A DNA stretch of 50,245 nt from Acidobacteriota bacterium (GTDB taxonomy: Bacteria > Acidobacteriota > Terriglobia > Acidiferrales > UBA7541), in assembly GCA_013286465.1 (NCBI GenBank), contig JABDFR010000015.1, positions 1 to 50,245 of the forward strand, given 5' to 3'. Under the pieces are notes generated by a model that worked only from the letters and a program-made list of their open reading frames with translations, searched no databases and was not told the DNA's origin. Below are positions 42,148 through 50,245 of the stretch, piece by piece; positions within the stretch are counted from its first letter, which is position 1; each line of letters opens with the position of its first letter. The position numbers were made by a program, and so were the translations under genes.

Positions 42148-43107
42148 GCTCGGCGGACCACGCCTTCCGTGAAGCCTCCGCGGCAGTCCGCTCCCGAGCT
42201 TCTTGCGACGACGAAGGATGGAGGCGAATACCTCACTTCAATCGGTAATCGCGTGCGGGAATTGCGTGCGCGGCGGGGGATGACGCGGAAGATTTTGGCT
42301 CGTGATTCGCGGGTTTCGGAGCGTTACCTGGCCCAACTGGAATCCGGCGAAGGAAACATTTCGATTCTGCTGTTGCGACAGATCGCGGCGGCGCTGGACA
42401 CGCCGGTCGAGTCGCTGGTATTTGCCGGAGCGGAGCCGAGCGTTGAGCTCGTGCGCGCCACAGAGTTTCTTCGCGGATTGCGGCCCGAGGAATTGGAGCG
42501 GGCGCGCGATTTGCTGTTGCGGGAATTCGGCGGCGTGGATACGGATGCCCGGAGATCGCGTGTTGCGCTGGTCGGTTTGCGCGGGGCAGGGAAATCTACT
42601 CTAGGCGCAATGTTGGCGGAAAAGCTGGACGTTCCTTTTATTGAGCTGGATCGTTTGATCGAGCAGGAGGCGGGAGTTTCTCTTGGCGTGATTTTCGATC
42701 TTTACGGGCAGAGCGGATTCCGGCGGCTGGAGCGACGTTGCCTCGATGAAGTGATCGAGCGATTCCCGATATTTGTTCTGGCTACCGGCGGCAGTTTGGT
42801 CTCTGAGCCGGGAACTTTCGACCGGTTGCTTACGGCGTGCTTCACAGTTTGGTTGCGTGCCACGCCGGAGGATCACATGCAGCGGGTGATTGCGCAGGGC
42901 GACCGGCGGCCGATGGCTGATAATCGCGAGGCGATGACGGATTTGCAGAGAATCCTTGCTGGACGCGAGAAACTTTATGGGCAGGCGGATGTCACGCTCG
43001 AGACTAGCGGATTTTCGCTGGATGAAAATTTGGAGAGGCTAACGAACGCGATCGGCACGGCCGATCTCGAAAGCAAGAATAGCCGCGAGAAACGCGCGGC
43101 GGATTGA
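42142..43107 (+). CDS. boxR: BoxR/BzdR-type regulator: HTH plus shikimate-kinase-like sensor
   Basis: A 321-residue transcriptional regulator. An XRE-type helix-turn-helix is at about 34-94 (I-G-N-R-V-R-E-L-R-A-R-R-G-M-T, then S-E-R-Y-L-A-Q-L-E-S-G-E-G-N-I-S). The C-terminal domain is shikimate-kinase-like with the P-loop G-L-R-G-A-G-K-S-T (145-153), F-I-E-L-D-R-L-I-E and L-A-T-G-G-S-L-V. In BzdR/BoxR of Azoarcus this domain binds benzoyl-CoA and releases repression of benzoyl-CoA genes. boxC and boxB follow at once, which fixes the role. Earlier ATGs at 42112 and 42121 exist, but the -10 box at 42108-42113 would make them upstream of or at the transcript start. The ATG at 42142 (AGAG upstream) is therefore preferred. 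Confidence 0.9.
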   Translation: MHARRTTPSVKPPRQSAPELLATTKDGGEYLTSIGNRVRELRARRGMTRKILARDSRVSERYLAQLESGEGNISILLLRQIAAALDTPVESLVFAGAEPSVELVRATEFLRGLRPEELERARDLLLREFGGVDTDARRSRVALVGLRGAGKSTLGAMLAEKLDVPFIELDRLIEQEAGVSLGVIFDLYGQSGFRRLERRCLDEVIERFPIFVLATGGSLVSEPGTFDRLLTACFTVWLRATPEDHMQRVIAQGDRRPMADNREAMTDLQRILAGREKLYGQADVTLETSGFSLDENLERLTNAIGTADLESKNSREKRAAD

Positions 43108-43119
43108 GGACGCAGACAG

Positions 43120-44787
43120 ATGCTTAACGTAAAAGAAAAAGAATTGATCACTTTCGACGTGGGCGCCGGGGAACGCAAACACTGGCGGCTCTCGGTTGAT
43201 GGGCGGGTGGCTACGCTGGCGATGGACGTGAATGAAGAGAAGTCGCTCAAACCTGGCTACAAGCTGAAACTGAATTCCTATGATCTTGGCGTAGACATCG
43301 AGCTGCATGACGCCCTGCAGCGCATTCGGTTTGAGGATCCGGAAGTCGCCTGCGTAGTGATTACCAGCGCGAAGGAGCGGATTTTCTGCGCGGGCGCCAA
43401 TATTTACATGCTGGGGACGTCTTCGCATGCGTGGAAAGTTAATTTTTGCAAATTTACCAACGAAACTCGCGATGGAATGGAGGATTCGAGCCGTCACGAT
43501 GGATTAAAATTTATTGCGGCGCTGAATGGAACGACGGCCGGTGGCGGATATGAATTGGCACTGGCTTGCGACGAGATTTTGTTGACCGACGACCGCTCGA
43601 GCGCCGTCAGCTTGCCGGAAGTTCCGCTACTTGGCGTACTGCCGGGCACTGGCGGGTTGACGCGCATCGTTGATAAGCGGCATGTGCGGCGCGATTTGGC
43701 CGATATGTTCTGTACCAATCCGGATGGAGCGAAAGCAGATCGTGCGAAGGCCTGGGGCCTGGTGGATGAAATTGCGCAGCCCGCGAAATTTCCTGAATTG
43801 ATCAAGGCTCGGGCGCAGGCGATGGTGGCGAAATCGTCGCGGCCGGCGGACGCGAAAGGAATCAAGCTGAACCCGCTCGAGCGCAAGATGGATGAGAAGG
43901 GAATTCATTACAAATTTGTGGATGTTGTCTTCGATCGCGCTGCGCGCGTGGCCATGCTCACGGTTCGCGCGCCGGAAGGCGACCAGCCGCAAACGGTGGA
44001 AGCGATTCACGCGCTCGGAGATCGTTGGTGGCCGCTACAGATGGCGCGCGAGTTGGACGATGCCATTCTTCTGCTGCGCACGAATGAACTTGATCTCGGT
44101 TTGGTGCTGATTAAGACGACCGGTTCGGCGGATGCGGTTTTGGCTTCGGACGCTGTGATGCTGAAGCATCGCAATGATTGGCTGGTGCGCGAGACGATTG
44201 GCATGCTCCGGCGCACTTTTTCGCGGCTCGAGGTTACCTCGCGCAGCCTCTACGCGATTCTCGATCCCGGTTCGTGCTTCGCCGGCCTGCTTTTCGAATT
44301 GGCGCTAGCCACCGATCGCAGCTACATGCTCAGCTTGCCGGATGACGATGCGGATAGCCCGAAACTCGCGCTCGATGGAATAAATTTCGGAGTTCTTCCG
44401 ACGGTGGCGGGGCGCACGCGCCTAGAGACGCGTTTTGCGGGCGACAAAGAAAAGCTCGCCGCGCTCGAAAAACTTTCCGGGAAAATGCTTGGACCTGCCG
44501 CTGCGCTTGCCGAGGGACTTATCACGATCACGCCTGACGAACTGGATTGGGATGACGAAATTCGCATGGCCATCGAGGAGCGCACCTGCCTTTCGCCCGA
44601 TGCGCTGACCGGGATGGAAGCCAGCCTGCGTTTTCCTGGTGCCGAAACGATTGAGACGAAAGTTTTTGGGCGCTTGTCGGCTTGGCAGAACTGGGTTTTC
44701 ATCCGTCCGAACTCGACCGGCGAACACGGAGCGCTGAAATTATTTGGCAGCGGAACCAAGCCGAAATTTAATTGGGAGAGAGTCTAA
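43120..44787 (+). CDS. boxC: benzoyl-CoA-dihydrodiol lyase / 2,3-epoxybenzoyl-CoA dihydrolase
   Basis: A 555-residue crotonase-superfamily enzyme of the aerobic hybrid benzoate pathway. It opens the ring of 2,3-epoxybenzoyl-CoA and releases formate, giving 3,4-dehydroadipyl-CoA semialdehyde. Crotonase features are F-C-A-G-A-N-I-Y-M-L-G (near 88-98, oxyanion hole) and G-T-T-A-G-G-G-Y-E-L-A-L-A-C-D-E-I (near 137-153). A second, degenerate crotonase-like half follows, ending in W-Q-N-W-V-F-I-R-P-N-S-T-G and a G-A-L-K-L-F-G tail typical of BoxC. Length equals that of known BoxC proteins. The start is 12 bases after the boxR stop with GAGGACG upstream. The stop overlaps the boxB ATG by one base. 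Confidence 0.95.
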   Translation: MLNVKEKELITFDVGAGERKHWRLSVDGRVATLAMDVNEEKSLKPGYKLKLNSYDLGVDIELHDALQRIRFEDPEVACVVITSAKERIFCAGANIYMLGTSSHAWKVNFCKFTNETRDGMEDSSRHDGLKFIAALNGTTAGGGYELALACDEILLTDDRSSAVSLPEVPLLGVLPGTGGLTRIVDKRHVRRDLADMFCTNPDGAKADRAKAWGLVDEIAQPAKFPELIKARAQAMVAKSSRPADAKGIKLNPLERKMDEKGIHYKFVDVVFDRAARVAMLTVRAPEGDQPQTVEAIHALGDRWWPLQMARELDDAILLLRTNELDLGLVLIKTTGSADAVLASDAVMLKHRNDWLVRETIGMLRRTFSRLEVTSRSLYAILDPGSCFAGLLFELALATDRSYMLSLPDDDADSPKLALDGINFGVLPTVAGRTRLETRFAGDKEKLAALEKLSGKMLGPAAALAEGLITITPDELDWDDEIRMAIEERTCLSPDALTGMEASLRFPGAETIETKVFGRLSAWQNWVFIRPNSTGEHGALKLFGSGTKPKFNWERV

Positions 44788-46211
44788 TGTCGCTGAATTA
44801 TCAGGATCGCATACCGAATAACGTCGAACTGGGTTCGAATCGCATTTTGCAGCGCGCCCTCGAGCACTGGCAGCCGGAATTCATGCGTTGGTGGCAGGAT
44901 TTGGGGCCTACGGATTTTCAGGCGTCCGATGTGTATCTGCGCACGGCAATTTCGGTAGATACGAAAGGTTGGGCGACATTCGGCTACGTGCGCATGCCGG
45001 AATATCGCTGGGGAATTTTTCTGGCGGATCCGGAGAATGATCGCCGCATTGGGTTCGGCGACAATCTAGGCGAGCCAGCGTGGCAGCAGGTTCCCGGCGA
45101 ACATCGCGCAAATTTGCGTCGCTTGATCGTGACGCAGGGCGATACCGAGCCGGCGTCGGTCGAGCAACAGCGGCTGCTCGGCCACACCGCGCCGTCGCTC
45201 TACGACCTGCGAAATCTTTTTCAAGTGAACGTCGAGGAAGGCCGGCATCTCTGGGCCATGGTCTATTTGCTCCACGCATATTTCGGCCGCGATGGACGCG
45301 AAGAAGCGGAAGAATTGCTCGAGCGCCACTCCGGCGATGCGGACAAGCCGCGCATTCTGGGCACATTCAACGAGCCGATTCGCGACTGGCTTAGCTTTTT
45401 CATGTTCACCTATTTCACCGATCGGGACGGGAAATTCCAATTGAAATGCCTGGCGGAATCCGGCTTCGATCCGCTTTCACGCACTTGCCGCTTCATGCTC
45501 ACGGAAGAAGCGCATCACATGTTCGTCGGCGACACGGGAATTTCGCGGGTGATCAAGCGCTGCCTGGAAGTGATGAAGGAATTGAATACCGACGATCCGG
45601 TTGCTATCCGCAAAGCGGGCGCAATCGATTTGCCCACGATTCAGAAGTATCTGAATTTTTGGTTCAGCACTTCGATCGATCTTTTCGGCGGCGACAGCTC
45701 GTCAAATGCGGCCTCGTATTTCGCGAATGGCCTAAAGGGCCGGCCCGACGAAGCAAAGTTCGAAGACCACGTCGCGGCAGGTCAGGCGTTCGCGCTCGAA
45801 TTGCCGGACGGAGCGGGCGGCGTGCGCACCGGAGAAATCCCCATGCGCAACGCGATGAATGAAGTGGCGCGCGAGGCTTACTTGAAGGATTGTGAGCAAG
45901 GAATGGCGCGCTGGAATCGCGTGATCGAAAAATTCGGCTACAGTTTCAGAATGACACTCCCCAGCCCGCGTTTTCGCCGCAATGTTGGAAGTTGGGCCGG
46001 CGTTCCGGTTGATACGACCGGGAAAATCATCAGCCGCGAGGAATACAACGCGCGCTTGAGTGAATGGCTGCCTACTGACGACGACCGCGCGTTCGTTTAT
46101 AGCCGCATGCACGGCGTTTTTGAAGCGGGGAAGATTGCTTCGTGGATCGCGCCGCCCGAGCGCGGGATTAATGGGCTGCCCTTTGAATATGAATATGTGC
46201 GCCTGCAGTAG
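44787..46211 (+). CDS. boxB: benzoyl-CoA 2,3-epoxidase, oxygenase subunit
   Basis: A 474-residue diiron oxygenase that, with reductase BoxA, epoxidises benzoyl-CoA. The iron-ligand type motifs are visible: E-E-G-R-H (150-154) and E-E-A-H-H-M-F (240-246), each with Glu-x-x-His. W-A-M-V-Y-L-L, W-F-S-T-S-I-D-L-F-G-G-D and the late M-H-G-V-F-E-A-G-K-I-A-S-W-I-A-P-P are family-like, and length matches BoxB. The ATG overlaps the boxC stop (TAATG) after a GGGAGAGAG site, so translation is coupled. boxA (reductase), boxD (semialdehyde dehydrogenase) and a benzoate-CoA ligase are not in the window and must lie elsewhere if the pathway is complete. Confidence 0.95.
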   Translation: MSLNYQDRIPNNVELGSNRILQRALEHWQPEFMRWWQDLGPTDFQASDVYLRTAISVDTKGWATFGYVRMPEYRWGIFLADPENDRRIGFGDNLGEPAWQQVPGEHRANLRRLIVTQGDTEPASVEQQRLLGHTAPSLYDLRNLFQVNVEEGRHLWAMVYLLHAYFGRDGREEAEELLERHSGDADKPRILGTFNEPIRDWLSFFMFTYFTDRDGKFQLKCLAESGFDPLSRTCRFMLTEEAHHMFVGDTGISRVIKRCLEVMKELNTDDPVAIRKAGAIDLPTIQKYLNFWFSTSIDLFGGDSSSNAASYFANGLKGRPDEAKFEDHVAAGQAFALELPDGAGGVRTGEIPMRNAMNEVAREAYLKDCEQGMARWNRVIEKFGYSFRMTLPSPRFRRNVGSWAGVPVDTTGKIISREEYNARLSEWLPTDDDRAFVYSRMHGVFEAGKIASWIAPPERGINGLPFEYEYVRLQ

Positions 46212-46478
46212 GCGCGAGCCATTCGCGCAGCCGTCGTAAGGACCTCCGGTCAGAGGAAGTCCGCATCCCGGCGTCATTGCCCATCATCTTATCTATTGTG
46301 TTTTTGTTTGTTCCGTCCGTGAACATGCCTTTGGCTCGATCGTGCTCGTCGGATGCTGGCGGGGACGCCGGCGCTACTTGGATGAAACTCAGTGGAACCC
46401 GTTGCGTCTAAAAGAAAAGGCCAGGAGTGCAGGCGCGCGTCGCCTTTCGCCGCCTTGATATCCGGCTCCAAATAAATT
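46212..46478. other. intergenic region between boxB and RND efflux genes
   Basis: A 267-base gap without a gene. It contains a dispersed hairpin repeat (46355-46377) and no strong terminator or promoter that I can defend. The RND ATG has no clear ribosome-binding site. Confidence 0.45.
46355..46377 (+). repeat. dispersed GC-rich hairpin repeat, copy 4
   Basis: Same form as 106-128 with stem GCTGGCG/CGCCGGC and tail GCGCTAC. Changes on the two arms keep pairing possible through G-T pairs. Confidence 0.5.
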
Positions 46479-49400
46479 ATGTGGATCGTTCGACTAGCCC
46501 TTAGCCGGCCGTATACGTTTGTGGTGGCCTCCATGCTGATCATTATTCTCAGCGTGGTGGCCATTCAGCAAACGCCCGTCGATATTTTCCCGAACATTAA
46601 CATTCCGGTGGTCAGCGTAATCTGGAATTACACCGGCCTGACCCCGCAGGATATGGCCGACCGAATCACCGGCAATTCCGAGCGCATCGCCACCACTACG
46701 GTCAACGACATTCAGCACATTGAGTCCACCACGCTCAATGGCATCGCCATCATAAAACTATTTTTTCAGCCAGGCACCAAGATCGAGGCCGCGGTGGCGC
46801 AGGTGACGTCCGCAGCCCAGGTAATTTTGCGGCAAGCGCCGCCCGGCACCACGCCGCCGCTGGTAATCGCCTACAGCGCGTCGAGCGTGCCAATTTTACA
46901 ACTCGGACTCGGCAGCGCCACGCTTTCCGAGCAACAACTTTTCGACCTCGGCGTAAATTTTCTACGCACGCAGTTGATCACCGTTCCGGGCGCGGCAGTC
47001 CCGTATCCCTACGGCGGCAAGCAGCGGCAAGTGGATGTGGACCTCGATCCGCAAGCGCTCTTCGAAAAAGGAATTTCCGGCGCCGAAGTGGTGAACGCGC
47101 TCAGTACGCAAAATATTGTTCTGCCGCAGGGCACATCGAAGATCGGCGATCGCGAATATGACGTCGAGCTGAACAGCAGCCCCAAGAAAATTCCGGAACT
47201 GAACGATCTACCGATCAAGGTTGTGAACGGCGCGACGATTTACGTGCACGATGTTGCTTTCGTGCATGACGGCAATTCGTTCCAGACCAACATCGTGCGG
47301 CAGGACGGCAAGCGCGGCGTCCTAATCACTGTCTTGAAGAACGGAAATGCGTCCACGCTGTCGGTGGTGAATGGCATCACGCAAAAGCTGCCCGGGCTAG
47401 AAGCGCAGTTGCCGCCGGAATTGACGCTGAAGAAAACGATCGATCAGTCGCTATTCGTGCGCGCGGCGGTGAATGGAGTGCTGAAGGAAGCGGTGATCGC
47501 GGCGTGCTTGACGGCGCTGATGATTTTGCTTTTCCTCGGGAGCTGGCGCAGCACCATCGTGGTGGCCGTTTCGATTCCGCTTTCGATTTTGACTTCGCTG
47601 CTGGTACTTTCCGCGCTCGGCGAGACTATCAACATCATGACGCTCGGAGGTTTGGCGCTCGCTGTCGGTATATTAGTGGACGACGCCACCGTCGAAATCG
47701 AAAACATCAACCGATTGTTGCCAATGGGCAAGCCGCTGCACGATACGATTTTGCTCGGCGCGCAGCAGATTGCCGTACCGGCATTCGTCGCGACGCTGAG
47801 CATTTGCATCGTGTTCGTTCCGATTTTCTTCTTGCGTGGAATCGCCGGATATTTATTCCGGCCGCTGGCCGAAGCGGTAGTCTTCGCGATGCTGGCGTCG
47901 TATTTATTATCGCGAACGATTGTGCCCACGCTGGTACTGTTCTTCTTTCGCGCCGAGCGCCGCCGGCATCGAGAACATCCCGAGGGAGATCCAAATCCCG
48001 GAGTGTTCCGGCGAATTCATCTGGGCTTTGAAAACGGTTTCGAAAAACTGCGCGATCACTACGTCGGCTGGCTCGAGTGGTGCCTGCATAACCGCCTCGT
48101 CTTCAGCGCGCTGTTTCTCACCTTCTGCGCGGTGAGTATGCTGCTGATTCCGTTTCTAGGTTCCGATCTTTTTCCGACGGTCGATTCCGGCCAAATTCGA
48201 TTGCACTTGCGCGCGCCAACGGGTTTGCGAGTGGAGGAAACCGCGGCGCTGTGCGACCGGGTGGAAGACTCGATTCGCAAGCAGATTCCCGCAAAAGATG
48301 TACAGGGAATTTTGGACAATATCGGATTGCCCTACAGCGGAATCAATTTAAGCTATAGCACCGCGGGGACCATTGGGACTTCCGATGCGGAAATTCTGAT
48401 TTCGCTGACCGAAGATCACCGCCCCACCGCGGACTATATCCGTGAATTGCGCAAGACGCTGCCCGGTGAATTTCCCGGAACTGCATTTTTCTTTCAGCCT
48501 GCGGATATCGTCAGTCAGATTCTGAATTTTGGATTGCCGTCGCCGATCGATGTACAGCTCGTCGGGCCGAACTTTGCAGATAATTTTGAGCTGGCGCGAA
48601 AAATGTTGCCGCGCATCCAGGAAGTAGGCGGCGCGGTGGATGTGCACATCCAGCAGGCCCTCGATTTGCCGAAGCTGCATGTGGACGTGGATCGCACGCG
48701 CGCCCAATCGGTGGGATTCACGCAGCAGGACGTCGCGAACAATGCGTTGGTCGCGCTAACGAACAGCTTTCAAACCGCCCCGAATTTTTGGGTGAGTCCG
48801 CAAGGCGTCCCGTACGTGGTTGCCACTCTAACGCCGCAATATCGTGTAGATACCATGCGCCAGGTGCAAGCCATCCCGGTGATCGGCAGAACTGGACAGC
48901 CGCAGATTCTCGACAACGTGGCGAATATCACCCGCGAATCCACGCCGGCCGTCGTGAATCACTACGACATCGTCCCGGTCGTCGATATCTATGCCAGCGC
49001 GCAGGACCGTGATCTCGGCGGCGTAGCAAGCGGCGTCTCAAAAGTGATCGAAGATTTCAAGAATCAGAAACTGCTCCCACGAGGCACGACCATCGTGCTG
49101 CGCGGGCAAGTCGATACCATGAAGACTTCATTCACCGGCCTGGCCGTCGGATTATTTTTCTCCATCGTGCTGGTGTATTTGCTGATGGTAGTGAATTTCC
49201 AATCTTGGGCGGACCCATTTATCATTATCACCGCTCTGACCGGGACTTTTGCCGGCATCGTCTGGATGCTGTTTATTACGCATACGACCATGAGCGTGCC
49301 ATCGTTGATGGGCGCGATCATGAGCATTGGCGTGGCCACCTCGAATAGCATTTTGCTGGTGACTTTTGCCGGCGCGCAAATGCAAGAGGAAGGCGCAGGC

Positions 49401-49649
49401 TCTCTCGAAGCGGCTAAGAATGCCGGGCACGTGCGCTTGCGCCCCATCGTGATGACGGCGCTGGCCATGATCATCGGTATGTTGCCGATGTCGTTGGGAT
49501 TCGGCGAAGGTGGCGAACAGAATGCGCCGCTGGGCCGCGCGGTAATCGGCGGATTGTTGTTCGCCACGATTGGCACCTTGTTCTTCGTGCCTGTAGTTTT
49601 CAGTTACATTCGAAAAAACGGTTACAAGCAGCCTTTGGCGGAGGACTGA
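46479..49649 (+). CDS. RND-family multidrug efflux permease (HAE1/AcrB-like)
   Basis: A 1056-residue inner-membrane proton antiporter, the usual AcrB size. The opening M-W-I-V-R-L-A-L-S-R-P-Y-T-F-V begins helix 1. The porter domains include G-T-K-I-E-A-A-V-A-Q-V. Helix 4 carries the proton-relay pair in V-G-I-L-V-D-D-A-T-V-E-I-E-N (near 401-402). The second half repeats the plan, with M-S-V-P-S-L-M-G-A-I-M-S-I-G-V and a final G-R-A-V-I-G-G-L-L-F-A-T. Substrate is not shown; position after boxB suggests aromatic compounds but is not proof. The membrane-fusion partner starts 7 bases after the stop. Confidence 0.94.
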   Translation: MWIVRLALSRPYTFVVASMLIIILSVVAIQQTPVDIFPNINIPVVSVIWNYTGLTPQDMADRITGNSERIATTTVNDIQHIESTTLNGIAIIKLFFQPGTKIEAAVAQVTSAAQVILRQAPPGTTPPLVIAYSASSVPILQLGLGSATLSEQQLFDLGVNFLRTQLITVPGAAVPYPYGGKQRQVDVDLDPQALFEKGISGAEVVNALSTQNIVLPQGTSKIGDREYDVELNSSPKKIPELNDLPIKVVNGATIYVHDVAFVHDGNSFQTNIVRQDGKRGVLITVLKNGNASTLSVVNGITQKLPGLEAQLPPELTLKKTIDQSLFVRAAVNGVLKEAVIAACLTALMILLFLGSWRSTIVVAVSIPLSILTSLLVLSALGETINIMTLGGLALAVGILVDDATVEIENINRLLPMGKPLHDTILLGAQQIAVPAFVATLSICIVFVPIFFLRGIAGYLFRPLAEAVVFAMLASYLLSRTIVPTLVLFFFRAERRRHREHPEGDPNPGVFRRIHLGFENGFEKLRDHYVGWLEWCLHNRLVFSALFLTFCAVSMLLIPFLGSDLFPTVDSGQIRLHLRAPTGLRVEETAALCDRVEDSIRKQIPAKDVQGILDNIGLPYSGINLSYSTAGTIGTSDAEILISLTEDHRPTADYIRELRKTLPGEFPGTAFFFQPADIVSQILNFGLPSPIDVQLVGPNFADNFELARKMLPRIQEVGGAVDVHIQQALDLPKLHVDVDRTRAQSVGFTQQDVANNALVALTNSFQTAPNFWVSPQGVPYVVATLTPQYRVDTMRQVQAIPVIGRTGQPQILDNVANITRESTPAVVNHYDIVPVVDIYASAQDRDLGGVASGVSKVIEDFKNQKLLPRGTTIVLRGQVDTMKTSFTGLAVGLFFSIVLVYLLMVVNFQSWADPFIIITALTGTFAGIVWMLFITHTTMSVPSLMGAIMSIGVATSNSILLVTFAGAQMQEEGAGSLEAAKNAGHVRLRPIVMTALAMIIGMLPMSLGFGEGGEQNAPLGRAVIGGLLFATIGTLFFVPVVFSYIRKNGYKQPLAED

Positions 49650-49656
49650 TTTCGGA

Positions 49657-50245
49657 ATGTCATACGAGACGAACTCATCGGGAACCGGGCACGCCGCGGA
49701 GCGGCCGAAATCGCGCGGGCCGTGGAAATATATTTTGCCGGCGCTCGCGTTGCTCTTGTTCATCGGACTGGCGTTTTGGGGAATCCAGTCGCGGCTGGGA
49801 GTGCGCGCGTCGCTGAATACCGCTGCAAAAGATTCGACGCGCGTTCCCGTTGCCGTGGTACATCCCACTCCTGCAATTTCGGCAGGCGATATCGTGTTGC
49901 CTGGAAATGTGCAGGCGTATCTGGATACGCCGATTTACGCGCGCACGAACGGCTACCTGCGGAAATGGTATGTAGATATCGGCGGGCGCGTGAAGGCCGG
50001 ACAACTCCTTGCCGAAATCGAAACGCCGGAAATTGATCAGGAACTTCATCAAGCCCAGGCGGCACAATTGCAGGCGGAAGCGAATCTCGATTTGGCCAAG
50101 ACAACTGCGGATCGCTGGCAGAATTTGCTGAAGTCGGATGGCGTCTCGCAGCAGGAAGTGGATCAGAATGTTTCCGCGTTTCACGCGCGCGAGGCCGATT
50201 TGCAGGCGGCCAAAGCGAACGTGCAGCGATTCAAAGACCTGCAAT
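49657..50245 (+). CDS. RND efflux membrane-fusion protein (partial, runs off the window)
   Basis: The 196 N-terminal residues of a HlyD/AcrA-type periplasmic adaptor; the frame is open at the window end. A cytoplasmic tail (M-S-Y-E-T-N-S-S-G) and a membrane anchor at about 26-45 precede the barrel-sandwich half with A-R-T-N-G-Y-L-R-K-W-Y-V-D-I-G-G-R-V-K-A-G-Q-L-L-A-E-I. An alpha-helical hairpin follows (E-I-D-Q-E-L-H-Q-A-Q-A-A-Q-L-Q-A-E, then S-Q-Q-E-V-D-Q). It would join the permease to an outer-membrane channel. GGAGG lies 11 bases before the ATG, inside the permease gene end. Gene order is permease first, adaptor second, the reverse of acrAB. Confidence 0.9.
   Translation, partial: MSYETNSSGTGHAAERPKSRGPWKYILPALALLLFIGLAFWGIQSRLGVRASLNTAAKDSTRVPVAVVHPTPAISAGDIVLPGNVQAYLDTPIYARTNGYLRKWYVDIGGRVKAGQLLAEIETPEIDQELHQAQAAQLQAEANLDLAKTTADRWQNLLKSDGVSQQEVDQNVSAFHAREADLQAAKANVQRFKDLQ

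Noticed and set aside
1-50245. CRISPR array, prophage, IS element or integrase
   Set aside because: No regularly spaced direct repeats, no transposase or phage-like genes, and no target-site duplications were seen.

Overview
The window looks like chromosomal DNA from a member of the Acidobacteriota, probably the Terriglobia group. The evidence is GC-rich DNA, two MacB-like permeases of the acidobacterial 'ADOP' type without an ATPase partner, a TPR-bearing Ser/Thr kinase, secreted TPR proteins, and many short GC-rich intergenic hairpin repeats. No phage, IS element, CRISPR array or replication origin was seen. The assignment comes from gene content only.

Layout. 1-7.6 kb: a first ADOP permease behind a promoter with a palindrome in its spacer, an ICMT-like methyltransferase, a Tat-exported FAD oxidoreductase, and a second ADOP permease on the opposite strand. 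7.6-10 kb: an SDR oxidoreductase, then an isolated secreted protein gene with a textbook promoter and terminator. 10.2-16.9 kb, all minus strand: smc, a RelE-type toxin-antitoxin pair, purC, a very small Fis-type DNA-binding protein, and a GlsB-type membrane protein upstream of smc. 17-25 kb, plus strand: a large membrane M28 peptidase, cysS, a class III aminotransferase, a methyltransferase, a YraN-type nuclease-fold protein and galT. 25.2-30.8 kb: a divergent pair of unusual multidomain proteins. One is a PLP decarboxylase-TPR-ATP-grasp fusion. The other is a zinc-ribbon/membrane/pseudo-metzincin/YD-repeat protein. 30.9-36 kb: SppA, tRNA-Cys, a CocE-type hydrolase and a UGT-like glycosyltransferase. 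36-42 kb: a Ser/Thr kinase with TPRs, a divergent histidine-rich TPR protein and a membrane protein. 42.1-46.2 kb: boxR-boxC-boxB of aerobic benzoyl-CoA degradation. 46.5-50.2 kb: an RND efflux permease and the start of its membrane-fusion partner, cut by the window end.

How the genes work together. The clearest functional unit is the box operon. BoxR (HTH plus shikimate-kinase-like sensor) likely controls BoxB (epoxidation of benzoyl-CoA) and BoxC (ring opening of the epoxide); boxA, boxD and the benzoate-CoA ligase are not in the window. The RND system downstream could export aromatics, but that is only positional. The most novel candidate is the 25.2-28.3 kb fusion, in which one polypeptide could make an amine by decarboxylation and couple it to a carboxylate through ATP-grasp chemistry. 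Several promoters and ribosome-binding sites are readable and settle otherwise ambiguous starts (cysS, the M28 peptidase, boxR).
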